56,344 nucleotides of DNA, from the IMG/VR virus record IMGVR_UViG_3300031746_000024, positions 1 to 56,344 of that record; one strand, given 5' to 3'. How positions within the stretch are numbered: the stretch's first letter is position 1; each line of letters starts with the position of its first letter. Position numbers and translations under genes: made by a program. The DNA comes from a virus. The notes beneath the pieces were generated by a model. That model was not told where the DNA came from, searched no databases, and was given only the letters and a program-made list of their open reading frames with translations. Positions 18,485-26,047 of this stretch are shown here, in pieces.

Positions 18485-19255
18485 ATGTTTTACCGATTCG
18501 GGAAGAACGACGTTCGGCTGGCGATAGACATCGACGATCTGTTCCTGGGAGAGGAGTGCGTCATCGCAGGGGGAGCCCCTTCGCTCGCGGACTTCGCGGC
18601 GAAGGCGATCGGCCTGCGGGTGCGCGTTCCTGTGCTCGCGATCAACAACGCGGCCACGGTCATCCGGTCGACCATGTGGGTAGGCGGGGACAAGCCCGTA
18701 TGCTATGATCCGAGCATCTTGATTGACCCGACGATCATGAAGTTCGGTATCATCAGCAGGCGGAAGTTCGAGGTTCTCGAACGCCCCTGGCAGGAGTGGC
18801 CTAACACGTTCTTCTTCGGGACCAAGGAAGGATTCAATTCATCCAACCTACTGAACCGAGACCGAGACCTGGTGTGGTGGAAGAACACCTTCTTCATCGC
18901 CCTCCAGCTCGCGTACAGGCTGGGGTTCCGAACGGTGTACCTGGCCGGGTGCGGGTTCAAGATGTCCAAGGAGCAGCAATACGCGTGGGAGACGAACTTG
19001 GACGACGGCGAGGTGAGCCAGAACCGGAGGCTGTACGGGGATTCGGTGCGGCAGTTGAAGGGTCTCCTCCCCCATTTCCAAGAGAGGGGTCTCCGGGTGG
19101 TCAGCGCAACGCCCGAGTCCCTTGCGAACGAGTTCCTGCCATACGAGAGCGCGGACACGGTCTTGAAGCGATTCGAGGATCGGTATCCGAAGGTCGATAC
19201 CAAGGTTCTACCCCACAGTTCCAAGGTGACAGACGTGAAGGCCAGTTTAGGTTAG
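18485..19255 (+). CDS. DUF115/sialyltransferase-like protein
   Basis: 256 residues. CVIAGGAPSLADF followed by VLAINNAA and later LGFRTVYLAGCGFKM is the pattern of DUF115-type Rossmann proteins, which include sugar-transfer and flagellin-modification enzymes. Conserved acidic or His catalytic residues cannot be fixed by eye. It follows the glycosyltransferase with a 9-base gap and shares its less GC-rich codon use, so the two probably form one surface-modification unit. Confidence 0.6.
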   Translation: MFYRFGKNDVRLAIDIDDLFLGEECVIAGGAPSLADFAAKAIGLRVRVPVLAINNAATVIRSTMWVGGDKPVCYDPSILIDPTIMKFGIISRRKFEVLERPWQEWPNTFFFGTKEGFNSSNLLNRDRDLVWWKNTFFIALQLAYRLGFRTVYLAGCGFKMSKEQQYAWETNLDDGEVSQNRRLYGDSVRQLKGLLPHFQERGLRVVSATPESLANEFLPYESADTVLKRFEDRYPKVDTKVLPHSSKVTDVKASLG

Positions 19256-19290
19256 ATAACTTGTTATCCATCTACCCGCTGCGGTAGAAT
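19255..19290 (+). promoter_or_regulatory. Promoter with overlapping dyads
   Basis: TTGTTA (19261-19266) and TAGAAT (19285-19290) with 18 bases between them. The -35 lies inside the dyad GATAAC-TT-GTTATC (19255-19268), and a second dyad, CTACC..GGTAG, fills the spacer. This looks like a regulated promoter for the downstream membrane-protein gene, with a repressor-like site over the -35. Confidence 0.55.
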
Positions 19291-19312
19291 TGGAGAAGAT
19301 TCGGAGGGCGAG

Positions 19313-19633
19313 ATGGCAGCGAAAGAGATGCGGTTGACGAGGGAGGAAATTCTGGGAGAGCTCCAACGCATCCACCGCCTCTTCGACGCATGGGTGGAGA
19401 TGGAAAGCAATGGGTCAGGAAGACATTCTGAAGCAGATTTTGGAGGCGTTGAGGCGTCTGGAGCGGGGTCTTCCCCAGGACGATCCTCAATCCCGATCTG
19501 CTTCTTCACGACCGGTAGACCCCCGGGTAACGGAACAGTTTCCGAAGATCGAGCTGGCGATCAAGGCGGAGATCGAGAGGCATTCCGAAAAGTGCGCTAC
19601 GGCCACGAAGGAAAGAACGGCGGACAGGATTAA
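19313..19633 (+). CDS. Possible short helical protein, overlapping frame
   Basis: An open frame of 106 residues begins with a strong GGAGGGCGAG site. Its first 33 residues form an amphipathic helix (LTREEILGELQRIHRLF), but from about 19410 its sequence looks like the shadow of the next gene. Either a small gene overlaps the next one, or a frameshift joins this N-terminus to the protein starting at 19410. Confidence 0.3.
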   Translation: MAAKEMRLTREEILGELQRIHRLFDAWVEMESNGSGRHSEADFGGVEASGAGSSPGRSSIPICFFTTGRPPGNGTVSEDRAGDQGGDREAFRKVRYGHEGKNGGQD

Positions 19634-19976
19634 CCCCCTGATCGAGAGCATCAAGACGATTGAGGGAAGGCTTGTTGAACTGAAGAAGGACTTGGGCATC
19701 AAGATCAACGGGGTGAGGGACGACGCGACCAAGACTGCCACCGGTTCCGTTTCTTCTATCACGGAGAAGGTCGATACCCTCATGGAAGCCATGATCGGTA
19801 CGGACAAGGAGCCGGGCTTATCGGAGAAGGTCAGAGATCTGGGGCAGTGGGTGGAGGCGGAGGAGAAGCGGAGGGAGAACGAGAAGGAGAAGTCAAGGTT
19901 CAACATCGGAACCTGGCTCACGGTCATCGGGATCTTGGTGGCGATTGGATTGGGTCTCTGGGCCGGTCTTAAGTAG
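19410..19976 (+). CDS. Coiled-coil protein with C-terminal membrane anchor
   Basis: 188 residues. A short N-terminal helix (EDILKQILEALRRLERG) is followed by a disordered Pro/Ser part, a long charged coiled coil, and one hydrophobic segment at the very end (WLTVIGILVAIGLGLWAGL) that should span the membrane. This layout resembles XhlA/haemolysin-type accessory holins and phage stalk proteins, but no such family is certain. It is probably a membrane-attached lysis or superinfection factor. The ribosome site for ATG 19410 is weak. Confidence 0.6.
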   Translation: MGQEDILKQILEALRRLERGLPQDDPQSRSASSRPVDPRVTEQFPKIELAIKAEIERHSEKCATATKERTADRINPLIESIKTIEGRLVELKKDLGIKINGVRDDATKTATGSVSSITEKVDTLMEAMIGTDKEPGLSEKVRDLGQWVEAEEKRRENEKEKSRFNIGTWLTVIGILVAIGLGLWAGLK

Positions 19977-19983
19977 GTGAAGC

Positions 19984-20619
19984 ATGGCTGGAGTAGACCC
20001 CGCTTTCGTCGGAAGTGTCTTCAACGCCCTCCCCCTCGACCGGATGATCACCATCCCCTTGATGGCGATGGTGCAGGCCCAGGTCCAGGCGAGCAAAGCC
20101 TACGTGGACTTCCTCCTGGCCGTCTGCATCAAGGACGGGAAGGCCGTCGCGGTCCAGTTCGACTACGACGAGACCCTGACCGACGCGCAGGGGAACATCA
20201 CGGGGGTCGCGAAGCGGACGATCCGGGTGCCCCTCATGGCGGCCGTGGTCCACCCCTGCATCTGCATCGAGGAGGGGACCATCGACTTCGAGCTGACGGT
20301 CTCCCAGGCGGAGGAGGAGAAGTCCGCGACGGCCGGGGAGGCGACCCTCGAAGCCACGGTGGGGTGGGGGCCGTTCAAGGTGAGCGTCCACGGGTCCCTC
20401 TCCCACAAGAGCGAGCAGACCCGGAAGACCGACACGCGGGCCAAGTACACCATCCACATCACGGCCAAGCGCCAGCCCGCGCCAGAGGGCCTCCAGAGGG
20501 TGATCGACCACCTGGTGGACGCGGCGACGAGGCCGGGGACCCTGCCCGCGAACGCGGAGCCCAAGAAGCCGGAGAGCCTCGTGAACGAGGTCCCCCCGCC
20601 GGAGGCTCCGAAGCCGTAG
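19984..20619 (+). CDS. DUF2589-like protein 1
   Basis: 211 residues with the DUF2589 design: an N-terminal helix (DPAFVGSVFNALPLDRMITIPL), central strands VPLMAAVVHP, IDFELTVSQ, a segment FKVSVHGSLSH, then TDTRAKYTIHITAK and APEGLQRVI. A Pro-rich tail follows. The family has no known reaction. The next gene has the same core, so the pair derives from a duplication. Predicted cytoplasmic, with no membrane segment. Confidence 0.65.
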   Translation: MAGVDPAFVGSVFNALPLDRMITIPLMAMVQAQVQASKAYVDFLLAVCIKDGKAVAVQFDYDETLTDAQGNITGVAKRTIRVPLMAAVVHPCICIEEGTIDFELTVSQAEEEKSATAGEATLEATVGWGPFKVSVHGSLSHKSEQTRKTDTRAKYTIHITAKRQPAPEGLQRVIDHLVDAATRPGTLPANAEPKKPESLVNEVPPPEAPKP

Positions 20620-20629
20620 AAGGTGATCC

Positions 20630-21151
20630 TTGGGGATCTTCGACTGGTTCAAGGGGGAGCCCGCCCGCAGGCACAACCTGACGGACATCACCCGTGGGAT
20701 GCAGCACGCCGCGAGCACCACGACGGCGATGCTGGGCGAGCAGTTCCTGCACCTCATCAACCAGTACTTCGACAAGGAGAGGGACGGCACCCTCCGGGCC
20801 AAGGTCGCGAAGATCGAGGTGTCGCCGGGCCAGGAGATCCAGGTCCCCCTCATATCCCTCGTCCAGCCAAGCGCGATCGTCCTCAAGAAGCTCCGCCTCC
20901 GCATGTCGGTGAGGATCGAGGACGCCGAGGTCAAGATGGCGGCGAGGGACCTGATGGGAAACTCCGAGGCGACCCGCCTCTCCTTCAAGGTGAGCATGGC
21001 CCCGCAGACGGGGTTCCTGGGAAGGCGCTCCGACATCACGGACATCGAGATGACGTTCGAGGGTGTCGACGCCCCCGAGGGCATCATGCGCCTGATCGAG
21101 GAGCACACGAACTCCATCGTCCCGAGGAGGAAGTCGGAGGCCAAGCCGTGA
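20630..21151 (+). CDS. DUF2589-like protein 2
   Basis: 173 residues from a TTG start preceded by AAGGTGAT; no better start is seen. Landmarks shared with the preceding protein: VPLISLVQPS, RMSVRIEDAEV, FKVSMAPQTG and APEGIMRLIEE. The N-terminus MGIFDWFKGEP is a short amphipathic helix. It may pair with protein 1 as a heteromer. The stop overlaps the next start (GTGA). Confidence 0.6.
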   Translation: MGIFDWFKGEPARRHNLTDITRGMQHAASTTTAMLGEQFLHLINQYFDKERDGTLRAKVAKIEVSPGQEIQVPLISLVQPSAIVLKKLRLRMSVRIEDAEVKMAARDLMGNSEATRLSFKVSMAPQTGFLGRRSDITDIEMTFEGVDAPEGIMRLIEEHTNSIVPRRKSEAKP

Positions 21152-21768
21152 GAGTGCGACTCGTGTTCGCCAGGAAGGACGACTCGATCATCTCCAGGGC
21201 GATCTGCTGGTTCAGCCAGCGGAGGCGGGCGCCCGAGCGGAGGTGCTCCCATGTCATGGTGAAGTTCCAGCCGGGCGGGGTCTACGAGGGGGACTGGGCC
21301 TGCTTCGAGGCGATGGAACGAGGGGTGTGGGCGAGCCCCTACGACGTGGCCCTTGGGAAGCAGACCGTGGTGGCGGAGTTCGAGGCCGTGGTCTCGGACG
21401 ACGCTGCCTACAAGGCCATGCGGGTCGCGCTCAACCGCTACCTCTCCTGGTACTACGACTTCTACGGGATCGGCCTCTGGGCCGTCTGGATCCTGGCGAG
21501 GCGGTGGTTCTGGACGCCCCTCCACTGGCTCGGGGTAACCTTCCGGCCGGGGACGGCGAGCAAGGCGCTGTTCTGCTCCGGGCTCGCCCTCCAGGTCGTC
21601 AAACTCATGGAGCAGATGGACCCGTCGGCCGACCTCGGGATGAGGGGCCTGACCGCCAGGACGTCCACACCGCAGAACGAGATCGACGTCTGCTTCGACA
21701 GCCCGAAGGGGTGGAGGGAGGTCAAGACGGAGGAGAGGCTCCAGGAGGCCCTCTCCGCCAAACCTTGA
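21148..21768 (+). CDS. Permuted papain-like (YiiX/NlpC-type) hydrolase
   Basis: 206 residues from GTG. The permuted papain pattern is present: a first His in CSHVMVKF (H35), a second core helix, and the Cys nucleophile in LFCSGLALQVV (C143), as in YiiX/YebB-type enzymes. These cleave peptide, amide or ester bonds; in phages they occur as virion or lysis-associated hydrolases. The third catalytic residue is not clear. A Trp-rich stretch (GLWAVWILARRWFW) may be a membrane-touching loop. The stop overlaps the -35 of a promoter for the next unit. Confidence 0.65.
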   Translation: MRVRLVFARKDDSIISRAICWFSQRRRAPERRCSHVMVKFQPGGVYEGDWACFEAMERGVWASPYDVALGKQTVVAEFEAVVSDDAAYKAMRVALNRYLSWYYDFYGIGLWAVWILARRWFWTPLHWLGVTFRPGTASKALFCSGLALQVVKLMEQMDPSADLGMRGLTARTSTPQNEIDVCFDSPKGWREVKTEERLQEALSAKP

Positions 21769-21793
21769 CGCAAACGACGCGGGGGGATACGTT
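21765..21793 (+). promoter_or_regulatory. Candidate promoter for the head module
   Basis: TTGACG (21765-21770), 17 bases, TACGTT (21788-21793). It overlaps the stop codon of the papain-like gene and lies 25 bases before the ATG at 21819. The -35 is near consensus and the -10 is weaker. Confidence 0.5.
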
Positions 21794-21818
21794 AGGATTG
21801 TCTTTTGGGGAGTCGACG

Positions 21819-22172
21819 ATGGGAGCCTCCGAAGGGACCTACCAGCCGGAACGCGGCTTCATGAGCGGGGCCGGGGACTTCGAGATCGTGGCGGGGGCGC
21901 GGTACCACCCCTACCGCCTCGCCACGATCCTCTGGGAGCGCAAGAATGTCACCCCGGTCGACATCTTCATCGAGGTGCTCGACGGGGACAAGGTCTACGG
22001 GGTCGACCAGGTGCTCGGCTGCGCCTGCAAGCTCTACGCGTGGCCGAACTCCGCGAGTCCCTTTCATGTCTGTCTCGTGCCTGACATGCGGGTGCGGTTC
22101 CGAGTGACCGGGGCCGTTGCCGGTGAGGTGCAGTCCGCCGTCATCGTGTGGGCGGAGCTGGGGGCCATCTGA
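21819..22172 (+). CDS. Unknown 117-residue strand-rich protein
   Basis: First gene after the candidate promoter. Strand-rich (DIFIEVLDGDKVYGV, MRVRFRVTG, QSAVIVWAEL) and without helix-rich parts, which fits a beta-sandwich decoration or adaptor protein. It lies 21 bases before the portal gene. Not recognised. Confidence 0.65.
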   Translation: MGASEGTYQPERGFMSGAGDFEIVAGARYHPYRLATILWERKNVTPVDIFIEVLDGDKVYGVDQVLGCACKLYAWPNSASPFHVCLVPDMRVRFRVTGAVAGEVQSAVIVWAELGAI

Positions 22173-22192
22173 CCCAAGGTTTGGGGGATACC

Positions 22193-24256
22193 ATGGAAGA
22201 AGGGATCAAGGAGACGCTCGGGGAGGCCCTGGTGGCCAAGGACGTCGGGCCCGAGAGCCTGGAGAGCATGGTGAAGGTTCTCCTCATCGGGGGCAACGAC
22301 GTCGAGAAGGCGCGGAAGGAGGGCGGAGGCGACGAGGCCACGCCGGTCTCGAAGCAGCTCGGGGACTTCCAGCAGATAGTCGGGGAGTTCGTCCCGCCGC
22401 CGTTCAACCCCGGAATCTGGGCGCAGACACTCAAGATCAACACACGCCTCGCCAGGTGCATCCGGTCGTTCGCGAGGAACACCGTCGGGCTCGGGTGGGC
22501 CATCGAGCCGGTCCACACGATCACGGAGGAGACGCCGGAGGAGGACAAGAAGGCGGTCGCGGAGCAGACCGAGGCCCTCCGGAAGTTCTTCGGCTACCCG
22601 AACCCGCTGATGCCGCTCACCGAGATCTTCTACCTGGAGAAGGTGGACGAGGAGGCGACGGGCAACGGGTACGTCGAGGTGGTGAGGAACAACGCGGGAA
22701 GGATCGTCCGGATGTTCCACGTGCCGTCGGTGACCATCCGCAAGCGGATCATCAAGGAGGGGAACCAGAGCGTGGTCTCCGGCTTCGTCCAGATCCGCGG
22801 GAGCCAGAAGAGGTACTTCAAGGACTTCGGGGACAAAAAGGTCGTGGACGCGTTCTCGGGTAAGGCCTACGAGGGCCAGGGCGCGCTCCCGGCAGAAAAG
22901 CGGGCCACCGAGATCCTGCACTTCCTCATCTACGACCCGGGCAGCTCCTACTACGGGGCCCCGAGGTACACGCCCGCGGCGACGGCCATCGCCGGGAACC
23001 GACAGGCGGCCATCAGGAACGTCAACTTCTTCGAGAACGACGCGGTCCCGCGCATGGCCCTCCTCGTGTCCGGCGGCAGGGTCAGCGGCGAGTCCATGCA
23101 GCAGATCGAGGACTTCGTCCGGGCCAAGGGGCGCGGGGTGGAGAACGCGCACCGCGTCATGATCGTCCAGGTCGAGCCCCTCAAGGTCGGGTTCCAGCAG
23201 CAGAACAAGGTCCAGGTCGAGCTGAAGCCCCTGACCGTCGGGGTCACCGAGGACGCCTCCTTCTCGCAGTACCGAGAGGCGAACGACGAGGAGGTCCGCG
23301 AGATCTTCGGGCTCGGGCAGATCTTCTTCAAGGCCGAGGGCGCGAACAGGGCGAACGCCCAGGTGTCGAGGGAGATCACCAACGAGCAGGAGCTGGAGCC
23401 GGACCGCCTGTCGAAGGAGTACGTGATCAACCAGACCATCGTCGAGGACATCCTCTTCCAGCTCATGGGGGCGACGGGCGACGAGACGGACGAGGAGGTC
23501 GAGGAGTTCAGGAAGAAGGTCCACGTCCGGTTCCGCTTCGCCAGGCTCACGCTGACCGACCCGCTCGACGAGGCGAGGATGAACCAGATCTACGCATCCC
23601 TCGGCGCCATCACGCCGAACGAGATGCGGGAGAGCATGGGCAAGGCACCGTACCCGAAGGACTACTTCTTCGCGGACAAGCCCCTCGCCATCGCCATGGC
23701 CGAGCTCACCGCGGGGCTCGCCCTGGCGATCTCGCAGAAGGAGGAGGAGGCGCCGCCGCAGCAGGGGATGCCCGGCATGGCCCCCGGCATGGAGGAGCAG
23801 CCCGGGGGGGAGCCCGCGCCCGACTGGTACGACGAGGGAGGGGAGGAGGGCGGGGAGCCCGCCGAGGAGGGCGGGGAGCCGCTGCCGGACTGGTGGGAGG
23901 GGCAGAGGAGGGAGCGGCTCGGGTCGGTCCCGCCCGCCGCGGGGCAGCCGCCGGTTCCTGGGACGCTGCCGCTGCCGCCGCCGACCGGGCTGCCCGGGGC
24001 GCAGAACGCCCCCGGCATGGAGACGCTCCCCCAGCCGGGCTCCTTCCAGAAGCCGCCGAGGAAGCCGAGGGTGCCGAAACCAACGAAGGGTATTGCGTCC
24101 CTCCACGGGGCGCGGGTATCATCGAGGAAGTACAAGTCTCTTACGCCGGATCCCCGAGCGATGGGGATCCTGATGGAGCTCATGAGCGACGTGCGGAGGT
24201 TCGCCCTCTCCTGGGCGGGCCTCTCGGGGGGAGAAGGAAATGGACAAGACCGCTGA
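22193..24256 (+). CDS. Portal protein
   Basis: 687 residues; dodecameric DNA gate at the capsid vertex. Portal features of the PBSX/SPP1-like type: LARCIRSFARNTVGLGW near the N-terminus, GNGYVEVVR, the stem-like YYGAPRYTPA and FFENDAVPRM, then YVINQTIVEDILF. Residues about 516-575 are an unusual Glu/Pro/Gly-rich linker (GGEEGGEPAEEGGEPLPDWW) and the C-terminal tail is basic. The order portal, protease-scaffold, capsid confirms the call. ATG 22193 follows TTGGGGGA. The end overlaps the protease gene by 17 bases. Confidence 0.92.
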   Translation: MEEGIKETLGEALVAKDVGPESLESMVKVLLIGGNDVEKARKEGGGDEATPVSKQLGDFQQIVGEFVPPPFNPGIWAQTLKINTRLARCIRSFARNTVGLGWAIEPVHTITEETPEEDKKAVAEQTEALRKFFGYPNPLMPLTEIFYLEKVDEEATGNGYVEVVRNNAGRIVRMFHVPSVTIRKRIIKEGNQSVVSGFVQIRGSQKRYFKDFGDKKVVDAFSGKAYEGQGALPAEKRATEILHFLIYDPGSSYYGAPRYTPAATAIAGNRQAAIRNVNFFENDAVPRMALLVSGGRVSGESMQQIEDFVRAKGRGVENAHRVMIVQVEPLKVGFQQQNKVQVELKPLTVGVTEDASFSQYREANDEEVREIFGLGQIFFKAEGANRANAQVSREITNEQELEPDRLSKEYVINQTIVEDILFQLMGATGDETDEEVEEFRKKVHVRFRFARLTLTDPLDEARMNQIYASLGAITPNEMRESMGKAPYPKDYFFADKPLAIAMAELTAGLALAISQKEEEAPPQQGMPGMAPGMEEQPGGEPAPDWYDEGGEEGGEPAEEGGEPLPDWWEGQRRERLGSVPPAAGQPPVPGTLPLPPPTGLPGAQNAPGMETLPQPGSFQKPPRKPRVPKPTKGIASLHGARVSSRKYKSLTPDPRAMGILMELMSDVRRFALSWAGLSGGEGNGQDR

Positions 24257-25985
24257 GGCGACGGACGTCCGCAACGACGTGCAGTTCTCCTTCGACGCGG
24301 TGTGCGAGAAGGCGTGGCAGGACGACAAGGGAAAGATGTTCGTCAGGGCCGTGGCCTCCGACGACCGTCTCGACCTCCAGCGCGACCGCATGAGCAACAC
24401 CGCCCTGAGGAAGATGGCCGACGCGGCCAAGGCCGGCGTCCCCTTCCTGGAGACGCACCGCTCCGTGTTCGAGTTCGGGCGCACGGTGGGCGGGGACGTG
24501 GTGGACTTCGAGGAGGGCGGGAAGAAGGTCCAGAAGTTCGTGGTGGACGTGGAGCTGGACGGGGACTTCCCCCAGGCCAGGAAGCTCTTCAAGGAGGTGG
24601 CCGGGAAGACCTGCAAGCGCCAGCTCTCCATCGGCGGGAAGCTGAACCTCAAGAACAAGGAGTCCGTCCACGTCGAGATGACGCCGACCGGGCTCGCCCG
24701 CACGATCAACGACCTCGACCTCGACCACATCGCCTCGACGCGGGAGAGCCAGGCGGCCAACCCGAGGACCTCCTTCACCGAGGCGATCTCGAAGGCGATC
24801 GACGAACATGAAAAAGGTCTTGCAAAAGAAATTGGGGGCGATCACAATGTACCGCAGATCCAGTTTTCACCTGAGGTGCTGGCTGCTTTCAAGCAGGTGG
24901 TCGAGATGGCCAAAGTTGGAGGCATGAACATGGATAAGGTTCCGGAGACCCCGGCCACTCCGGCGACGCCCATGACGCCCGCCGAAACTCCCACGACTCC
25001 CGCGACCCCCGCGACCCCGAGCGAGACGGCCCCGGCCACCGAGGTCGCCTCCGAGAAGTGCGCGAAGGCCGCGACTCCCCGTAACACCGAGACCCCGAAG
25101 TCCCCGAAGACCCAGCCGGAGCAGGAGGCAGCCATGCCCGAGTCCAAGAAGTACGGACAGATGAAGGGCAGGGACGCCGCGACCGCCTGCGACCTCGCCA
25201 ACGACATCGCGATCCTTCTCGCGAAGAAGAAGCCCTTCCCCGGCGCGGCCACCCCGTTCGGGTCCGAGGGGGAGAGCTCCGAGGACTCCGAGGAGATGAC
25301 CGAGGAGGAGAAGGCGGTCGTCGACTCCCTGTGGGCGACGCGCTTCGTCCTCGCGAAGGCCGTCTCCGGGGCGAGGCTCGGCGACGGGGAGAAGGCGTCC
25401 GTCTCCGACATCGTCGGTGCGGGCCCGTACGCCCCGCGCTCCGGCGCGAAGGGAACCAAGGGCCCGTTCATCCCCGACAAGGCCCCGAAGTCCGACACCA
25501 CGGACATGGGCACGAGCGGGGTGACCGACCACCGCAGGAACATCCAGGTCGGGGGCGAGATCAAGCCGACCGCCCCCACGGCGAAGTCGGCGCTGGACTT
25601 CACCCTCGACCAGCTCGAGGCGGCGAAGAAGATCCCGGCCGACCTCTCCACCTTCGGGAAGGCCCTGGGCGAGGAGATCGTCTCCAGGAACACCGAGATC
25701 ACGAAGTCCATCATCGAGATGGTCGTCGAGAAGATGGCCACCGAGAGCGCGAGGTCCTCCACCGAGATCCAGAAGTCGGTCGAGGGGCTCGGGGACGTGG
25801 TCAACGACACCGCCAGGAAGATGGCCGCGATGGAGTCCCGGATCTCCAGGGTGGAGAAGGCCGGGGGCGTGAGCCAGAGCGGGCCGAAGGGCAAGGAAGA
25901 CGTCGCCCCCGAGCGCGGGCGCAGGGGCGGAGTGTGGGGCGGCCTCTTCAACAGGGCCGCCGGGGACGCGCTGGCGAGGTACTAA
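24240..25985 (+). CDS. Prohead protease fused to scaffold
   Basis: 581 residues. Residues about 1-180 are an XkdF/HK97-type serine protease: catalytic His in FLETHRSVF (H73) and Ser in KRQLSIGGK (S130). Next comes a linker of TPATP-like repeats at residues about 235-300, then an acidic, helix-rich scaffold ending in the coiled coil TEIQKSVEGL..DTARKMAAMESRISRVEKAG. Protease and scaffold in one chain would self-cleave after assembly of the procapsid. The N-terminus overlaps portal. An internal ATG within the linker could also yield scaffold alone (not proven). The overall call is firm. Confidence 0.88.
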   Translation: MDKTAEATDVRNDVQFSFDAVCEKAWQDDKGKMFVRAVASDDRLDLQRDRMSNTALRKMADAAKAGVPFLETHRSVFEFGRTVGGDVVDFEEGGKKVQKFVVDVELDGDFPQARKLFKEVAGKTCKRQLSIGGKLNLKNKESVHVEMTPTGLARTINDLDLDHIASTRESQAANPRTSFTEAISKAIDEHEKGLAKEIGGDHNVPQIQFSPEVLAAFKQVVEMAKVGGMNMDKVPETPATPATPMTPAETPTTPATPATPSETAPATEVASEKCAKAATPRNTETPKSPKTQPEQEAAMPESKKYGQMKGRDAATACDLANDIAILLAKKKPFPGAATPFGSEGESSEDSEEMTEEEKAVVDSLWATRFVLAKAVSGARLGDGEKASVSDIVGAGPYAPRSGAKGTKGPFIPDKAPKSDTTDMGTSGVTDHRRNIQVGGEIKPTAPTAKSALDFTLDQLEAAKKIPADLSTFGKALGEEIVSRNTEITKSIIEMVVEKMATESARSSTEIQKSVEGLGDVVNDTARKMAAMESRISRVEKAGGVSQSGPKGKEDVAPERGRRGGVWGGLFNRAAGDALARY

Positions 25986-26047
25986 GAGTCCGGCACGAGG
26001 AAGGTCGCCCCCGTTCGGGGCATCAGATTTAGAAAAGAGGAGGATTC

